From Bacteroidales bacterium (GTDB lineage Bacteria; Bacteroidota; Bacteroidia; Bacteroidales; Bacteroidaceae): a stretch of DNA of 64,000 nt. How positions within the stretch are numbered: the stretch's first letter is position 1; the number at the start of each line of letters is the position of its first letter. The notes beneath the pieces are model-generated. The model was not told the DNA's origin and ran no database searches. It worked only from the letters and a program-made list of their open reading frames with translations. The stretch is from assembly GCA_004555245.1 (NCBI GenBank), contig SFIS01000003.1, positions 1 to 64,000 of the forward strand, given 5' to 3'. Shown here in pieces: positions 34,459 through 44,155 of the stretch. Made by a program: the position numbers and the translations under genes.

Positions 34459-35484
34459 ATGGGGAAAAAGAAGAACAGTCGCCGCATGATGTACGTTTTC
34501 CTGACGGCATGTGTGGTGTTGGCGGTGGCAGGATATTACGCCTGCTTCTCCGCCATGTCGAAAGACGGTGCAGATCATGACGTGTTTGTCGATGCCGACG
34601 ACACGTCAGATTCAGTGATGGTGAAGGTTGATACGGTTAGCGGCACCTTGCAGATGGCCGTGTTCAGGACTCTGGCGGGTGTCGCCGGCTACGGCGCGCA
34701 TGTCCGCACGGGCAGATACGTCATCGGTTCGGCGGGAGCCTTGCAGACGTTCCGCCGTTTCCGCAACGGCCAGCAGACGCCCGTGTCGCTCGTCGTGCCG
34801 TCGGTGAGGACCACGGACAGGCTGTCGGAAGAGCTGTGCCGGCATCTCATGATAGACAGCGGCCAGCTGCAGGCTCTGCTCTGCGACGAGGCTGTCTGCA
34901 AGTCATACGGCAAGGACACGCTCACCATACAGTGCCTTTTCGTCCCCAACACCTACAGCGTCTATTGGAACATCAGTGCAGAGAAGCTCCTCGAGCGCAT
35001 GAAGAAGGAGTATGACCGCTTCTGGAACGACGGGCGCAAGGCGAAGGCGGCAGGTGCACAGCTGACGCCCGACGAGGTGATGACACTGGCAAGCATCGTA
35101 GATGAGGAGACGGCGAACGACGCGGAGAAGCCTATGGTGGCGGGGATGTATATCAACCGCCTCCACTGCGGAATGCCGCTGCAGGCTGACCCTACGGTGA
35201 AGTATGCGTGGAAACGCTTCGACCTGCGCCGCATCTACAACAACCTGCTCAGGATAGATTCGCCTTTCAACACCTACCGCTATGCCGGGCTGCCTCCCGG
35301 ACCGATACGCATACCGTCGGTGGCCGGCATAGATGCCGTGCTGAACTATGTCCACCACGACTATCTGTATATGTGCGCCAAGGAAGACTTCTCCGGCACG
35401 CACAATTTCGCCGTCACCTATACCGAACATCTGAAGAATGCCGCCAGATATGCAGCGGCTCTCAACAAGCGCGGAATAAAATGA
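34459..35484 (+). CDS. mltG: Endolytic transglycosylase MltG
   Basis: A 341-residue protein with one N-terminal membrane helix (MMYVFLTACVVLAVAGYYACF) and a YceG domain. The catalytic glutamate is in ASIVDEETAN; downstream QADPTVKYAW and PFNTYRYAGLPPGPI are family marks. It cuts nascent peptidoglycan to end glycan strands. An in-frame extension to 34273 crosses the promoter and is rejected. Its stop overlaps the next start (ATGA). Confidence 0.93.
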   Translation: MGKKKNSRRMMYVFLTACVVLAVAGYYACFSAMSKDGADHDVFVDADDTSDSVMVKVDTVSGTLQMAVFRTLAGVAGYGAHVRTGRYVIGSAGALQTFRRFRNGQQTPVSLVVPSVRTTDRLSEELCRHLMIDSGQLQALLCDEAVCKSYGKDTLTIQCLFVPNTYSVYWNISAEKLLERMKKEYDRFWNDGRKAKAAGAQLTPDEVMTLASIVDEETANDAEKPMVAGMYINRLHCGMPLQADPTVKYAWKRFDLRRIYNNLLRIDSPFNTYRYAGLPPGPIRIPSVAGIDAVLNYVHHDYLYMCAKEDFSGTHNFAVTYTEHLKNAARYAAALNKRGIK

Positions 35485-37499
35485 TATCAGTTGAAAACCT
35501 TTTCGTAGAGTTCAGCGCCACGCCGTTGTACGACCATGTCTCGTTCGTCATCAACGACCGCGACCGCATAGCCCTTGTCGGCAAGAACGGTGCCGGCAAA
35601 TCGACGCTGCTGAAGATTCTGTGCGGCATACAGCAGCCGACGGGCGGCACCGTCGCCATACCCAACACCACCACGGTGGGCTATCTGCCGCAGGTGATGA
35701 AGCTGCAGGACGACACCACCGTGCGCGACGAGACGCGCAAGGCGTTCGCCGAAACCATCAGGATGGGCAGGAAACTCGAGGAGATGCAGCGCGAGATGGC
35801 TGAGCGGACTGACTACGAGACAGAAGACTATATGGCTCTCGTAGAGAGGTTCACGGCGTTGCACGAACGCTACCTCATGATGGGCGGCGAGCAGTACGAG
35901 GCGGTGATGGAACGCACGCTGCAGGGACTGGGCTTCGTGCGCAGCGACCTCGACCGACCAACCTCAGAGTTCTCCGGAGGATGGCGTATGCGCATCGAAC
36001 TGGCAAAGATTCTGTTGCAGAAACCCGATGTGCTGCTGCTTGACGAGCCGACAAACCATCTCGACATCGAATCAATACAATGGCTCGAACAGTATCTTGC
36101 ACAGGCACCGTGTGCCGTCGTTCTCGTATCGCACGACAGGGCGTTCATCAACAATGTCACGAACCGCACCATCGAAATCGTATGCGGCAGAATCGAGGAC
36201 TACAAAGTGAAATACGACGAATATGTCGTGCTGAGAAAAGAACGCCGCGAACAGCAGATACGTGCCTACGAGAACCAGCAGAAGGAGATTGCCGACACAA
36301 AGGCGTTCATCGAACGCTTCAGGTATCAGGCTACGAAAGCCATACAGGTGCAGCAGCGCATGCGGCAGCTGGAGAAGATAGTGCCCATACACATCGACGA
36401 GGTGGACAACTCGGCGTTGCGCCTGAAATTCCCGCCATGCCTCAGGTCAGGAGACTATCCCGTGATATGCGACGAGGTGGAGAAATCATACGACCATCTC
36501 GTCTTCCAGCATGTCAACCTCATCATCAAACGAGGCGAGAAAGTGGCGTTTGTAGGGAAAAACGGCGAGGGGAAATCAACACTCGTCAAGTGTATCATGA
36601 ACCAGATACCATACGGCGGTACGCTGAAAGTGGGGCATAACATACAAATCGGATATTTCGCACAGAACCAGGCGCAGATGCTCGACGACGAACTCACCGT
36701 CTTCCAGACCATAGACAATGTGGCGAGGGGAGAGGTGCGTCTGAGAATAAACGATATCCTCGGAGCCTTCATGTTCGGAGGTGAGGCGGCTGAGAAAAAG
36801 GTAAAGTTCCTTTCAGGCGGCGAACGCTCGCGCCTTGCCATGATACGCCTGCTGCTCGAACCCGTCAATTTCCTCATACTCGACGAGCCTACAAACCATC
36901 TCGACATGCAGTCGAAAGATGTCCTGAAAGACGCGATAAAGGCGTTTGACGGCACGGCTGTCATCGTCTCCCACGACCGTGAGTTCCTCGACGGACTCGT
37001 AGAGAAAGTATATGAATTCGGCGGAGGAAAAGTGAGGGAGTATCTCGGAGGCATATATGACTGGATAAGAAGTCATGAGAATCTCGCCCAAGCCGCGATG
37101 AGCCAGCCGTCGCAACCCGCGCAGGCAATGACGGCGAAGCAGGGCAGGGACAAGACAAAAGACGAGACTGGCAGAACGAACGACGCACAGACTGCCGGCA
37201 GAAGCAAGGCAGACCCTAAAGGCGACGCACAGCCGCTAACGGCAGAAGTGATGAACTATGCCGAGCGCAAGGAACGGCAGCGGCAGGCTTCCCGACTGCA
37301 GAAACAGATTAAGGAGAGCGAAGACAGGATTGCACGCCTCGAAACGGAACTGCAGCGCCTCAACACCCTGCTCTGCGACCCGGCAAACGCGGCGGACATG
37401 AAACTCGTCAACGACTACACCGCGCAGCAGGCTGACCTCGACAAAGAGATGGAACGATGGGAATTGCTGTCTGAGAAATATGAGGAAGTGAAGATTTAG
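35481..37499 (+). CDS. ABC-F ATPase (Uup/YheS-like)
   Basis: A 672-residue protein with two ABC domains: Walker A GKNGAGKSTLL and GKNGEGKSTLV, signatures FSGGWRMRIEL and LSGGERSRLAM, and two LLDEPTNHLD-type Walker B motifs. A charged inter-domain linker and a coiled-coil C-terminal extension follow (residues about 600-672). No membrane segments. ABC-F proteins act on ribosomes. Start overlaps the mltG stop by 4 bp, so translation is coupled. Confidence 0.93.
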   Translation: MISVENLFVEFSATPLYDHVSFVINDRDRIALVGKNGAGKSTLLKILCGIQQPTGGTVAIPNTTTVGYLPQVMKLQDDTTVRDETRKAFAETIRMGRKLEEMQREMAERTDYETEDYMALVERFTALHERYLMMGGEQYEAVMERTLQGLGFVRSDLDRPTSEFSGGWRMRIELAKILLQKPDVLLLDEPTNHLDIESIQWLEQYLAQAPCAVVLVSHDRAFINNVTNRTIEIVCGRIEDYKVKYDEYVVLRKERREQQIRAYENQQKEIADTKAFIERFRYQATKAIQVQQRMRQLEKIVPIHIDEVDNSALRLKFPPCLRSGDYPVICDEVEKSYDHLVFQHVNLIIKRGEKVAFVGKNGEGKSTLVKCIMNQIPYGGTLKVGHNIQIGYFAQNQAQMLDDELTVFQTIDNVARGEVRLRINDILGAFMFGGEAAEKKVKFLSGGERSRLAMIRLLLEPVNFLILDEPTNHLDMQSKDVLKDAIKAFDGTAVIVSHDREFLDGLVEKVYEFGGGKVREYLGGIYDWIRSHENLAQAAMSQPSQPAQAMTAKQGRDKTKDETGRTNDAQTAGRSKADPKGDAQPLTAEVMNYAERKERQRQASRLQKQIKESEDRIARLETELQRLNTLLCDPANAADMKLVNDYTAQQADLDKEMERWELLSEKYEEVKI

Positions 37500-37557
37500 C
37501 CTTCATTATACATTATTATATATATAGGAGTTGCCTCGTCAACAAAAAAAACGAAAC

Positions 37558-38178
37558 ATGACAATAAACAGTTCAGAATACGTAATCAGTTCTCCCGTAG
37601 TGTCGATGTGCCCGAAGGACAACAAGCCCGAATATGCCTTCATAGGGCGAAGCAACGTCGGGAAATCTTCGCTCATCAATATGCTGTGCCGGCATAAGAA
37701 TCTCGCGAAGACCTCTTCCACACCCGGAAAGACACTACTCATCAACCATTTCATAATCAACAAAGAGTGGTATCTTGTCGATCTGCCCGGATATGGATTC
37801 GCAAAGCGTTCTAAAACCGTACAGAAGAAGATAGAGCAGATGGTGTCGAGCTATATCCTGCAGCGCGAACAGCTTGTATGCACGTTCGTGCTTATTGACA
37901 TACGCCACGACCCCCAGCAGATAGACCGCGAGTTCATTGACTGGCTGGGAGAATCCGGCATCCCCTTCGCCATCATCTTCACGAAAGCCGACAAACTCTC
38001 TGTACCCAAGGCTCGTGCCGCTGCAACGCAATGGATGGAGAAGATGACAGACAGATGGGAAGAACTCCCGCCCTTCTTCATCACGTCAGCAGAGAACGGA
38101 ACGGGCAGGGATGACGTACTCGACTACATCGAAAGCATCAACCGCGAAATCTCCAACGGACAGGAAGGCAACAGCTGA
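37558..38178 (+). CDS. engB: Ribosome-biogenesis GTPase EngB (YsxC/YihA)
   Basis: A 206-residue GTPase with G1 GRSNVGKSSLI, the adjacent switch TSSTPGKT, G3 DLPGYGFAK, G4 TKADK and G5 SAEN. It is needed for 50S subunit assembly. Short linker from the first ABC-F gene and 33 bp before the second ABC-F gene: a translation-related run. Start at 37558 chosen over a TTG at 37531 that lies in a CGTCAAC spacer. Confidence 0.96.
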   Translation: MTINSSEYVISSPVVSMCPKDNKPEYAFIGRSNVGKSSLINMLCRHKNLAKTSSTPGKTLLINHFIINKEWYLVDLPGYGFAKRSKTVQKKIEQMVSSYILQREQLVCTFVLIDIRHDPQQIDREFIDWLGESGIPFAIIFTKADKLSVPKARAAATQWMEKMTDRWEELPPFFITSAENGTGRDDVLDYIESINREISNGQEGNS

Positions 38179-38211
38179 GAACACAACGATAACCATCTAA
38201 CAGACAAAAGC

Positions 38212-39984
38212 ATGGCAAACCCCATACTTGACGTACAGAATGTGTCGAAGTCTTTCGGTGCACGCACTCTCTTCCGCAACATCTCCTTCTCAATTGCTGA
38301 AGGACAGCATGTGGGGCTCATTGCCCAGAACGGAACAGGCAAGTCAACCCTCCTCTCCATGCTCACCGGCACAGAGAGCGTTGACAGCGGAGCCATCATC
38401 TACCGCAACAACGTGCGCATAGGATATCTCTCGCAGACACCGCACTTCGACCCGTCGATGTCTGTTCTCGACGCATGCCGCTCGCATTGTACAGAGCACG
38501 ACAGCCCGCTGAGCGTGATGCAGCTGCTGACAAAGCTGCACATACAAGACACGGCACAGCCCGTCGGACAACTCTCCGGCGGACAGCAGAAACGTGTCGC
38601 ACTTGCTGCCGTTCTCGTCGCAGAGCCCGACTTCCTCATTCTCGACGAGCCGACAAACCATCTCGACCTCGAGATGATAGAATGGCTGGAGAGTTTCCTC
38701 GCAAGGGGAAACCGGACGATTCTCATGGTCACACACGACAGGTTCTTCCTCGACCGTATCTGCTCTGTCATCATGGAGCTTGACAACGAGACGCTATATA
38801 CATATAAAGGCAATTACAGCTACTATCTCGAGAAACGGCAGGAGCGCATAGACAACCTCAACGCGACCATACAGACAGCAAACAACCTCTACAGGAAAGA
38901 ACTCGACTGGATGAGACGCCAGCCACAGGCACGCGGACACAAGGCACGATACCGTGAAGACGCCTTCTATGAACTCGAGAAGGTGGCGAAACAGCGTATC
39001 GAGGAACGACAGGTACGCCTCAAGGCAAGCACCGTGTATATCGGTTCGAAGATTTTCGAATGCCAGTATGTCTCAAAGGCATGGAAGAGAAACGACGGCA
39101 GTGACCTCGTCATTCTCAAGGACTTCTACTACAACTTCGCACGCTTTGAGAAAATGGGTATTGTAGGAAGCAACGGAGCCGGAAAATCGACGTTCATAAA
39201 ACTACTCCTTGGAATTGAACAGCCCGACAGCGGACGCTTCGAAATCGGGCAGACTGTGAAATTCGGGTATTTCTCACAGGAAGGTCTGAACGTCAGCAAC
39301 GACAAGAAAGTGATTGACGTGGTGACGGACATCGCTGACTTCATACGCCTCGCTAACGGCAGGACACTCACCGCATCACAGCTGCTCCAGCATTTCCTCT
39401 TCACACCTGAACAGCAGCACGACTATGTATGCAAACTCTCGGGAGGGGAGAAACGGAAACTCTACCTCTGTACAGTGCTGATGCAGAACCCCAATTTCCT
39501 CGTCCTCGACGAGCCCACTAACGACCTCGACATCAAGACCCTGCAAATCCTGGAAGAATACTTGCAGGACTTCGCCGGATGTGTCATCGTCGTCTCGCAC
39601 GACAGATATTTCACGGACAAGATTGTTGACCATCTGCTCGTCTTCCACGGCGACGGCAAGATACAGGATTTCCCCGGAAACTACTCACAATACCGTGAGT
39701 ATGAACGCCTCAAACCGAAAGAAAACGCACCTGCCGTCAAGACCGAGAAACGCGACTACCGCAACGACACACGCCGCAGGATGACGTACAAGGAGAAACG
39801 TGAGTTTGAACAACTCGACATCGACATACCGCGACTGACAGCCGAGAAAGAGGAGATAGAACGGCTGCTCTCTTCAGGCACCCTGTCTGTCGAACGTATC
39901 ACAGAACTCTCAAAACGACTGCCGGCTCTCACCGCTGAACTCGACGAGAAAGAAATGCGGTGGCTCGAACTGAGCGAGATATAA
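38212..39984 (+). CDS. ABC-F ATPase, second paralogue
   Basis: A 590-residue twin-ABC protein: Walker A AQNGTGKSTLL and GSNGAGKSTFI, signatures LSGGQQKRVAL and LSGGEKRKLYL, Walker B LILDEPTNHLD and LVLDEPTNDLD. The linker is arm-like (EKRQERIDNLNATIQTANNL), and the C-terminus is short and coiled. Distinct from the 35481 gene in length and motifs. Ribosome-associated translation factor or protection factor; no resistance role can be inferred. Confidence 0.93.
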   Translation: MANPILDVQNVSKSFGARTLFRNISFSIAEGQHVGLIAQNGTGKSTLLSMLTGTESVDSGAIIYRNNVRIGYLSQTPHFDPSMSVLDACRSHCTEHDSPLSVMQLLTKLHIQDTAQPVGQLSGGQQKRVALAAVLVAEPDFLILDEPTNHLDLEMIEWLESFLARGNRTILMVTHDRFFLDRICSVIMELDNETLYTYKGNYSYYLEKRQERIDNLNATIQTANNLYRKELDWMRRQPQARGHKARYREDAFYELEKVAKQRIEERQVRLKASTVYIGSKIFECQYVSKAWKRNDGSDLVILKDFYYNFARFEKMGIVGSNGAGKSTFIKLLLGIEQPDSGRFEIGQTVKFGYFSQEGLNVSNDKKVIDVVTDIADFIRLANGRTLTASQLLQHFLFTPEQQHDYVCKLSGGEKRKLYLCTVLMQNPNFLVLDEPTNDLDIKTLQILEEYLQDFAGCVIVVSHDRYFTDKIVDHLLVFHGDGKIQDFPGNYSQYREYERLKPKENAPAVKTEKRDYRNDTRRRMTYKEKREFEQLDIDIPRLTAEKEEIERLLSSGTLSVERITELSKRLPALTAELDEKEMRWLELSEI

Positions 39985-39990
39985 TATTTA

Positions 39991-40036
39991 TCCCGTCAAC
40001 TCGTTTTACTTGTCAACTGAAATACTCGTCAACTAA
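39991..40036. repeat. CGTCAACT repeat cluster upstream of HAD gene
   Basis: Three units, CCCGTCAACTCG, CTTGTCAACTGAAATA and CTCGTCAACTAAAAAG, end 9 bp before the ATG at 40046. The same unit appears upstream of other rightward genes (15759, 23590, 57311). Confidence 0.75.
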
Positions 40037-40045
40037 AAAGAAATA

Positions 40046-40699
40046 ATGAAATCATTCAAAGCAGCATTGTTCGACCTCGACGGAACACTGGTCGATACAG
40101 AGCATCAATACACAATATTCTGGGCAGAGACCGGTAAGAAATACCGTCCCGATGTCCCAAACCTTGCACAGACAATCAAAGGCACTACACTGGTGCAGAT
40201 TTTCCAGCGTTATTTCCCTGACAAACAGTGGCAGAGAGAGATAACGGAAGCTCTCGACCGTTGGGAGGCTCGCATGACATACGACATCATACCGGGAGCA
40301 CTCGATTTCGTGAGAGACATACGCAGCCACGGAGTGAAATGTGCCATTGTGACAAGCTCTAACATCAAGAAGATGGATGTCTTCAGAAACAGGCAACCTG
40401 AGTTCTGCGCTCTCTTCGACCGTATCCTGACCAGCGAAGATTTTGCGGCTTCCAAGCCTAATCCGGACTGCTATCTGAAAGGAGCAGAGACTTTCGGATG
40501 CACCATCGATGAGTGTGTCGTGTTTGAAGATGCCTTCACAGGACTGCAGGCCGGTATGTCCGCAGGCATCTTCACCGTCGGGCTTACCACGTACAACAGC
40601 CGCGAGGCCATCTCGTCGCTATGCAATCACGCCATTGACAACTTCGTGGGGCTGACCTACGACGGCGTGACGGATATCCTCGATTCACATTCTGGATAA
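40046..40699 (+). CDS. HAD-superfamily phosphatase (beta-phosphoglucomutase-like)
   Basis: A 217-residue HAD hydrolase: motif I FDLDGTLVDTE, motif II CAIVTSSN, lysine in ASKPNPDCYLKGAE and motif IV VVFEDAFTGLQAG. The cap domain is the helical C1 type (residues about 15-85). Likely substrates are small sugar phosphates; phosphomutase or phosphatase cannot be decided. Confidence 0.9.
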   Translation: MKSFKAALFDLDGTLVDTEHQYTIFWAETGKKYRPDVPNLAQTIKGTTLVQIFQRYFPDKQWQREITEALDRWEARMTYDIIPGALDFVRDIRSHGVKCAIVTSSNIKKMDVFRNRQPEFCALFDRILTSEDFAASKPNPDCYLKGAETFGCTIDECVVFEDAFTGLQAGMSAGIFTVGLTTYNSREAISSLCNHAIDNFVGLTYDGVTDILDSHSG

Positions 40700-40727
40700 T
40701 GCTGCTCTTTATCTAATTATTAACACA

Positions 40728-42593
40728 ATGACAAACGAAGAAACAAAAAACGAACTCCGTACGGACAGCATGACAAATGCCCCAACCGCAAAAAACAACG
40801 GCGAGGACATTGAAACCCGTACGAAGACAAAGAGAAAATCCGGAACAAAGACCGCGACAAAAACTGCGACAAAAACCGCGACAAAAACCAAGTCTGCAAC
40901 AAAAAACGACACAAAAGCGAAATCAGCGACAAAGAGCACAACGGCTGCAAAAAGCCGCAAGAAGACTTCATCAAAGTCTGCCAAAACCGAAGATCAGGCA
41001 GCGCAGCAGACAACGCAGCAGACAACGCAGGACCTTACACTCCAACCAGCCGACACACCGCAAGTTCCGGCAGATGAAACCATAACAGTGGCACATACTG
41101 AAGCATCTGAACCTGTCGGCAATGGGAAGACCGACATTCAGACGGCACAGGTTGAAGACAAAGCCATAGTGGAAGCAGAAGATACTCCTGAACCACAGGC
41201 ATCTATGCCGGCACATACGTCGGAGCCTAATGAGCAGACCTCTCTTCCCAAAACACAAGAGAAACCTTCCGAGAACAGACAGAAGCCTGCTGAAAACAGA
41301 CAGAAGCCTGCTGAAAACAAACAGAAGGCTGAAGAGAACAGACAGAAGGCTGACGAGGCAAGGCAAAAGGCTGAACAGAACCGTCAGGAGCAGAACCGTC
41401 AGGAGCGTGTCATACCTCCGTGCCCGACATTGCTCATAAGAGACATCGTCGAACTGTGTGCCGCACCGCAGAAACAGCTGCTCTTGTCTGATGCACAGAT
41501 ACAGCAACTGTCGCAAGAAGAATCTGCCAGGCGATTCAGATGGATAGAAGGCACCTTGGCTCTCGTACTTAACTACGACATCGTCGTAAGCGATACGAAT
41601 ATCTGGCTTGAGCTTCTCACAGGCCATACCTCGTCACATTCCGACCCGCGCTATAATGCGCGCCTGCAGTTCGAGAGACAGCTGGAGTTCATCTCGCGCC
41701 TGATGAAACATCGTGGCGGCAGATTCATGATGATGTCGGAGACATACGAAGAGATTGACCGCTTCGCAACAATGATAGATCCAGTCAGCCCGCGCGACGC
41801 AGACTTCAACGACGAGACCGTCTGCCGTAACATCGCTGCCCGGCTTGCAAAGCGTCTCATACTCTCACAGCAGCGCGAGAATCGTCTCAGAATAGAGGGG
41901 ATAGGCTCTGAAAGCCATCACTCTTCCTTTGCCGACCCGGCTATCATACACCGTTGCGTAGAACTCTTCTCGCAAGGCAGAAGGGTGCTCCTGCTGACCA
42001 ACGACGCCTCTGTCGGCATCCGTACCATGGGTATGTGCGACGACCTGCAACGCACAAACGGAATCCCGGACAGCGAGTGGGACAAGGTCTATGCCCCTCT
42101 GCGGCCTATGGTAATCACCATGGACGACCTGCGTCTCCTTGACGCCTACACCCGCCAGTATCATTTCCTCCAGCAGGCTGCCGGAAAACAATGGATGGAA
42201 GATGTGCCGCAGACTATGCCAGTACGCTCTGTCGAACCCCTGGCGTTATGGGAAGAAGGCTTCAGAGCCGGCGACCGCTATGCTGAGAAGAAAGTGATGC
42301 AGAAACAGGCTGCCAACACACAGAAGCAGCCTGCAACACAGCAGAAACCTGCATCGAACAACCAGAAGCAGAACCAAAACAACCAGAAGCAGACTGCCAA
42401 TAACCAGAAGCAGCCTGCCAATTCGCAGAAGAAACAGCAGAAACCCAAGCAGGATCAGCCCAAGCAGGATCAGCCCAAGCAGGATCAGACAAAAACGGAT
42501 CAGCCAAAGCAGGAACAGCCAAAGCAGGAACAGCCAAAAACGGATCAGCCAAAGCAGGAACAGCCAAAGCAGGATCAGCCCAAGCAGGAATAA
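40728..42593 (+). CDS. PIN-like domain protein with repetitive basic and Q-rich tails
   Basis: A 621-residue protein in three parts. Residues 1-90 are lysine/threonine-rich with TKTA repeats. Residues about 90-225 are acidic then N/Q/K-rich, with ENRQKPA and ENRQKAD repeats. Residues about 235-505 hold a PIN-like nuclease fold: VVSDTNIWLELL, SETYEEIDRF, SFADPAIIHRCVEL and LLLTNDASVGIRTMG. The last 95 residues are QKQ/PKQDQPKQ repeats encoded by 15-bp DNA repeats. The acidic residues needed by PIN RNases appear present. No antitoxin is adjacent. Probably an RNA-associated nuclease; substrate unknown. Confidence 0.75.
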   Translation: MTNEETKNELRTDSMTNAPTAKNNGEDIETRTKTKRKSGTKTATKTATKTATKTKSATKNDTKAKSATKSTTAAKSRKKTSSKSAKTEDQAAQQTTQQTTQDLTLQPADTPQVPADETITVAHTEASEPVGNGKTDIQTAQVEDKAIVEAEDTPEPQASMPAHTSEPNEQTSLPKTQEKPSENRQKPAENRQKPAENKQKAEENRQKADEARQKAEQNRQEQNRQERVIPPCPTLLIRDIVELCAAPQKQLLLSDAQIQQLSQEESARRFRWIEGTLALVLNYDIVVSDTNIWLELLTGHTSSHSDPRYNARLQFERQLEFISRLMKHRGGRFMMMSETYEEIDRFATMIDPVSPRDADFNDETVCRNIAARLAKRLILSQQRENRLRIEGIGSESHHSSFADPAIIHRCVELFSQGRRVLLLTNDASVGIRTMGMCDDLQRTNGIPDSEWDKVYAPLRPMVITMDDLRLLDAYTRQYHFLQQAAGKQWMEDVPQTMPVRSVEPLALWEEGFRAGDRYAEKKVMQKQAANTQKQPATQQKPASNNQKQNQNNQKQTANNQKQPANSQKKQQKPKQDQPKQDQPKQDQTKTDQPKQEQPKQEQPKTDQPKQEQPKQDQPKQE

Positions 42594-42633
42594 TCTTTTG
42601 TTGATATCCAAGCTTGGCGAATGAAACAAAAAC

Positions 42634-42678
42634 AACCGGCTATGCCTCTATTCTTAGGAAAAAGGGCATAGCCGGTTT
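42634..42678. terminator. Bidirectional intrinsic terminator
   Basis: AACCGGCTATGCC (42634-42646) pairs exactly with GGCATAGCCGGTT (42665-42677). It lies between the convergent PIN-like and DUF5103 genes. Confidence 0.85.
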
Positions 42679-42753
42679 GGCGTTTCAAATATTTTGAGTT
42701 TTCGGAAACTGAGAGTTGTCAGACAAGAGACATCCCGTTTCTCGGCAGAGAAG

Positions 42754-43998
42754 CTATTCTATCGTGGCATAACCGTACAGCAGATCCGCCCGTCCTCCAA
42801 TCGGACGATAATATACAAGACAGGAGTATGTGTTCTGTGTCTCGGAGAAGTTGCCGTCAGCGGGCAGCGTGACAGTCGTGCCGTCATGTTTCCGCATCAC
42901 ATACTGATAAGAATAGTAGCCCATCTTCAACGTCACGGCGCAGTGGTACAGTTTCTGCAGCGGGTCGTACTCCATCCTGTACTCCGGCAGCAGAGAATCG
43001 TAGGTCCATTGCCCGTTGACATAGACGTCGCCGTCGAAAGGCATCTCGCACCGGTAGGTGAAATGACAGACGAAATATTCCGTCTCGGTGTTGTTGCTGA
43101 CGTTGTCGGTGTTGCGGATGTAGAAAGCACCGTCGGCATCTTCATCGTAGCTGTAGTGTGTGCGTGGCGTGTCGGTGTAGAGCCATACGTGATAATCCTG
43201 TCCGTCAAAGTCTGTGTGTTCCACGCCGAGAGAGTTGCGGTGCAGGTCGAGATATTCAAACTTGCGGTATTCGTTCGTGGCGGGGAATATCAGTTGTCTG
43301 CAGTGCTTCCATTCCAAGCCGTCGCCGCGCCGTGTCGTCGGGCGAATGCCTTTTCTCGCCGTACTCCATCTGTTGTTCTGCATGGTTATGACAGATAGCT
43401 GTCGGTCGGGGTCAGTCACGTTGACACCGCTGTATGCAATGCTCAGCGCTATCTGCTGGTGTGCCCGGTTATAGTCTATGTCCGTGTTTGTCGTCATAGT
43501 CATCGCGACCCCCATCTTCCTCTCCGCCGCCATGAAGCACGCTCTTGCCACATCCTCGCCGCTCTCGTCGTCAGTGATTGTCACACGATAGTTGCCTGAC
43601 ATTTTCAGTCTGCATTCGTCGTTCGGAATCTGCAGGGTGTAATGCGTATAAAGCGTCGCCATGTTCAGCGACTGCTCGTCAGAGGATACGGTGAGATTGT
43701 TTGTGAAGCCGTCGATATAGTCAGTCTCAAAGACATCGCTCTCTCTCCAGTCTGCGTCGCAGTGTGCAATCCTGTACGAGAAGCGGCGGTAGGCGTGGCT
43801 CATCTCGTCGAACGAGATGTTCACCCTCTCCTCTCCGTTCAGGTCTATGACGGGAAGTGATGTCCATCTGTCGTCCGCCACTACCTGCAATGTGCGTATG
43901 TTCTCAGCCAGAATCTCCTGCTGCTGTGCCCTTATGCCGCAAACTGCCAGCAGGCTGGTAAGGCATACGGCCGTAAGTCTGTTTATGGTATGTGTCAT
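42754..43998 (-). CDS. DUF5103 protein, probable type 9 secretion plug protein
   Basis: A 414-residue exported protein beginning MTHTINRLTAVCLTSLLAVCG with a signal peptide ending at GIRAQ; the in-frame upstream extension is not used. The domain shows the DUF5103 run LNGEERVNISFDEMSHAYRR, RIAHCDADW, and the closing QNTYSCLVYYRPIGGRADLLYGYATIE. In Flavobacterium a DUF5103-type protein plugs the SprA translocon of T9SS. No other T9SS gene is in the window. Confidence 0.85.
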   Translation of the reverse strand: MTHTINRLTAVCLTSLLAVCGIRAQQQEILAENIRTLQVVADDRWTSLPVIDLNGEERVNISFDEMSHAYRRFSYRIAHCDADWRESDVFETDYIDGFTNNLTVSSDEQSLNMATLYTHYTLQIPNDECRLKMSGNYRVTITDDESGEDVARACFMAAERKMGVAMTMTTNTDIDYNRAHQQIALSIAYSGVNVTDPDRQLSVITMQNNRWSTARKGIRPTTRRGDGLEWKHCRQLIFPATNEYRKFEYLDLHRNSLGVEHTDFDGQDYHVWLYTDTPRTHYSYDEDADGAFYIRNTDNVSNNTETEYFVCHFTYRCEMPFDGDVYVNGQWTYDSLLPEYRMEYDPLQKLYHCAVTLKMGYYSYQYVMRKHDGTTVTLPADGNFSETQNTYSCLVYYRPIGGRADLLYGYATIE

Positions 43999-44115
43999 GT
44001 TAGGGTTTACTTGTTCATGAAGTCTGTGCCATTGCCGGTCAAGGCATATCTGCATTTCTTTTTGCAAAAATACTCTTTTTTTTCGTAATAAGGCAAGTGT
44101 TACAACATTTTTTTG

Positions 44116-44123
44116 TAATTTTG
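44116..44123 (+). promoter_or_regulatory. -7 element of the proS promoter
   Basis: TAATTTTG, 32 bp ahead of the proS start; short leader. Confidence 0.65.
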
Positions 44124-44155
44124 CAGACTGGAACAACAAATCAAACGAAAATATC

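Noticed and set aside
38212..39984. Antibiotic-resistance ABC-F
   Set aside because: Motifs fit general ABC-F factors and the context is housekeeping; nothing points to resistance.
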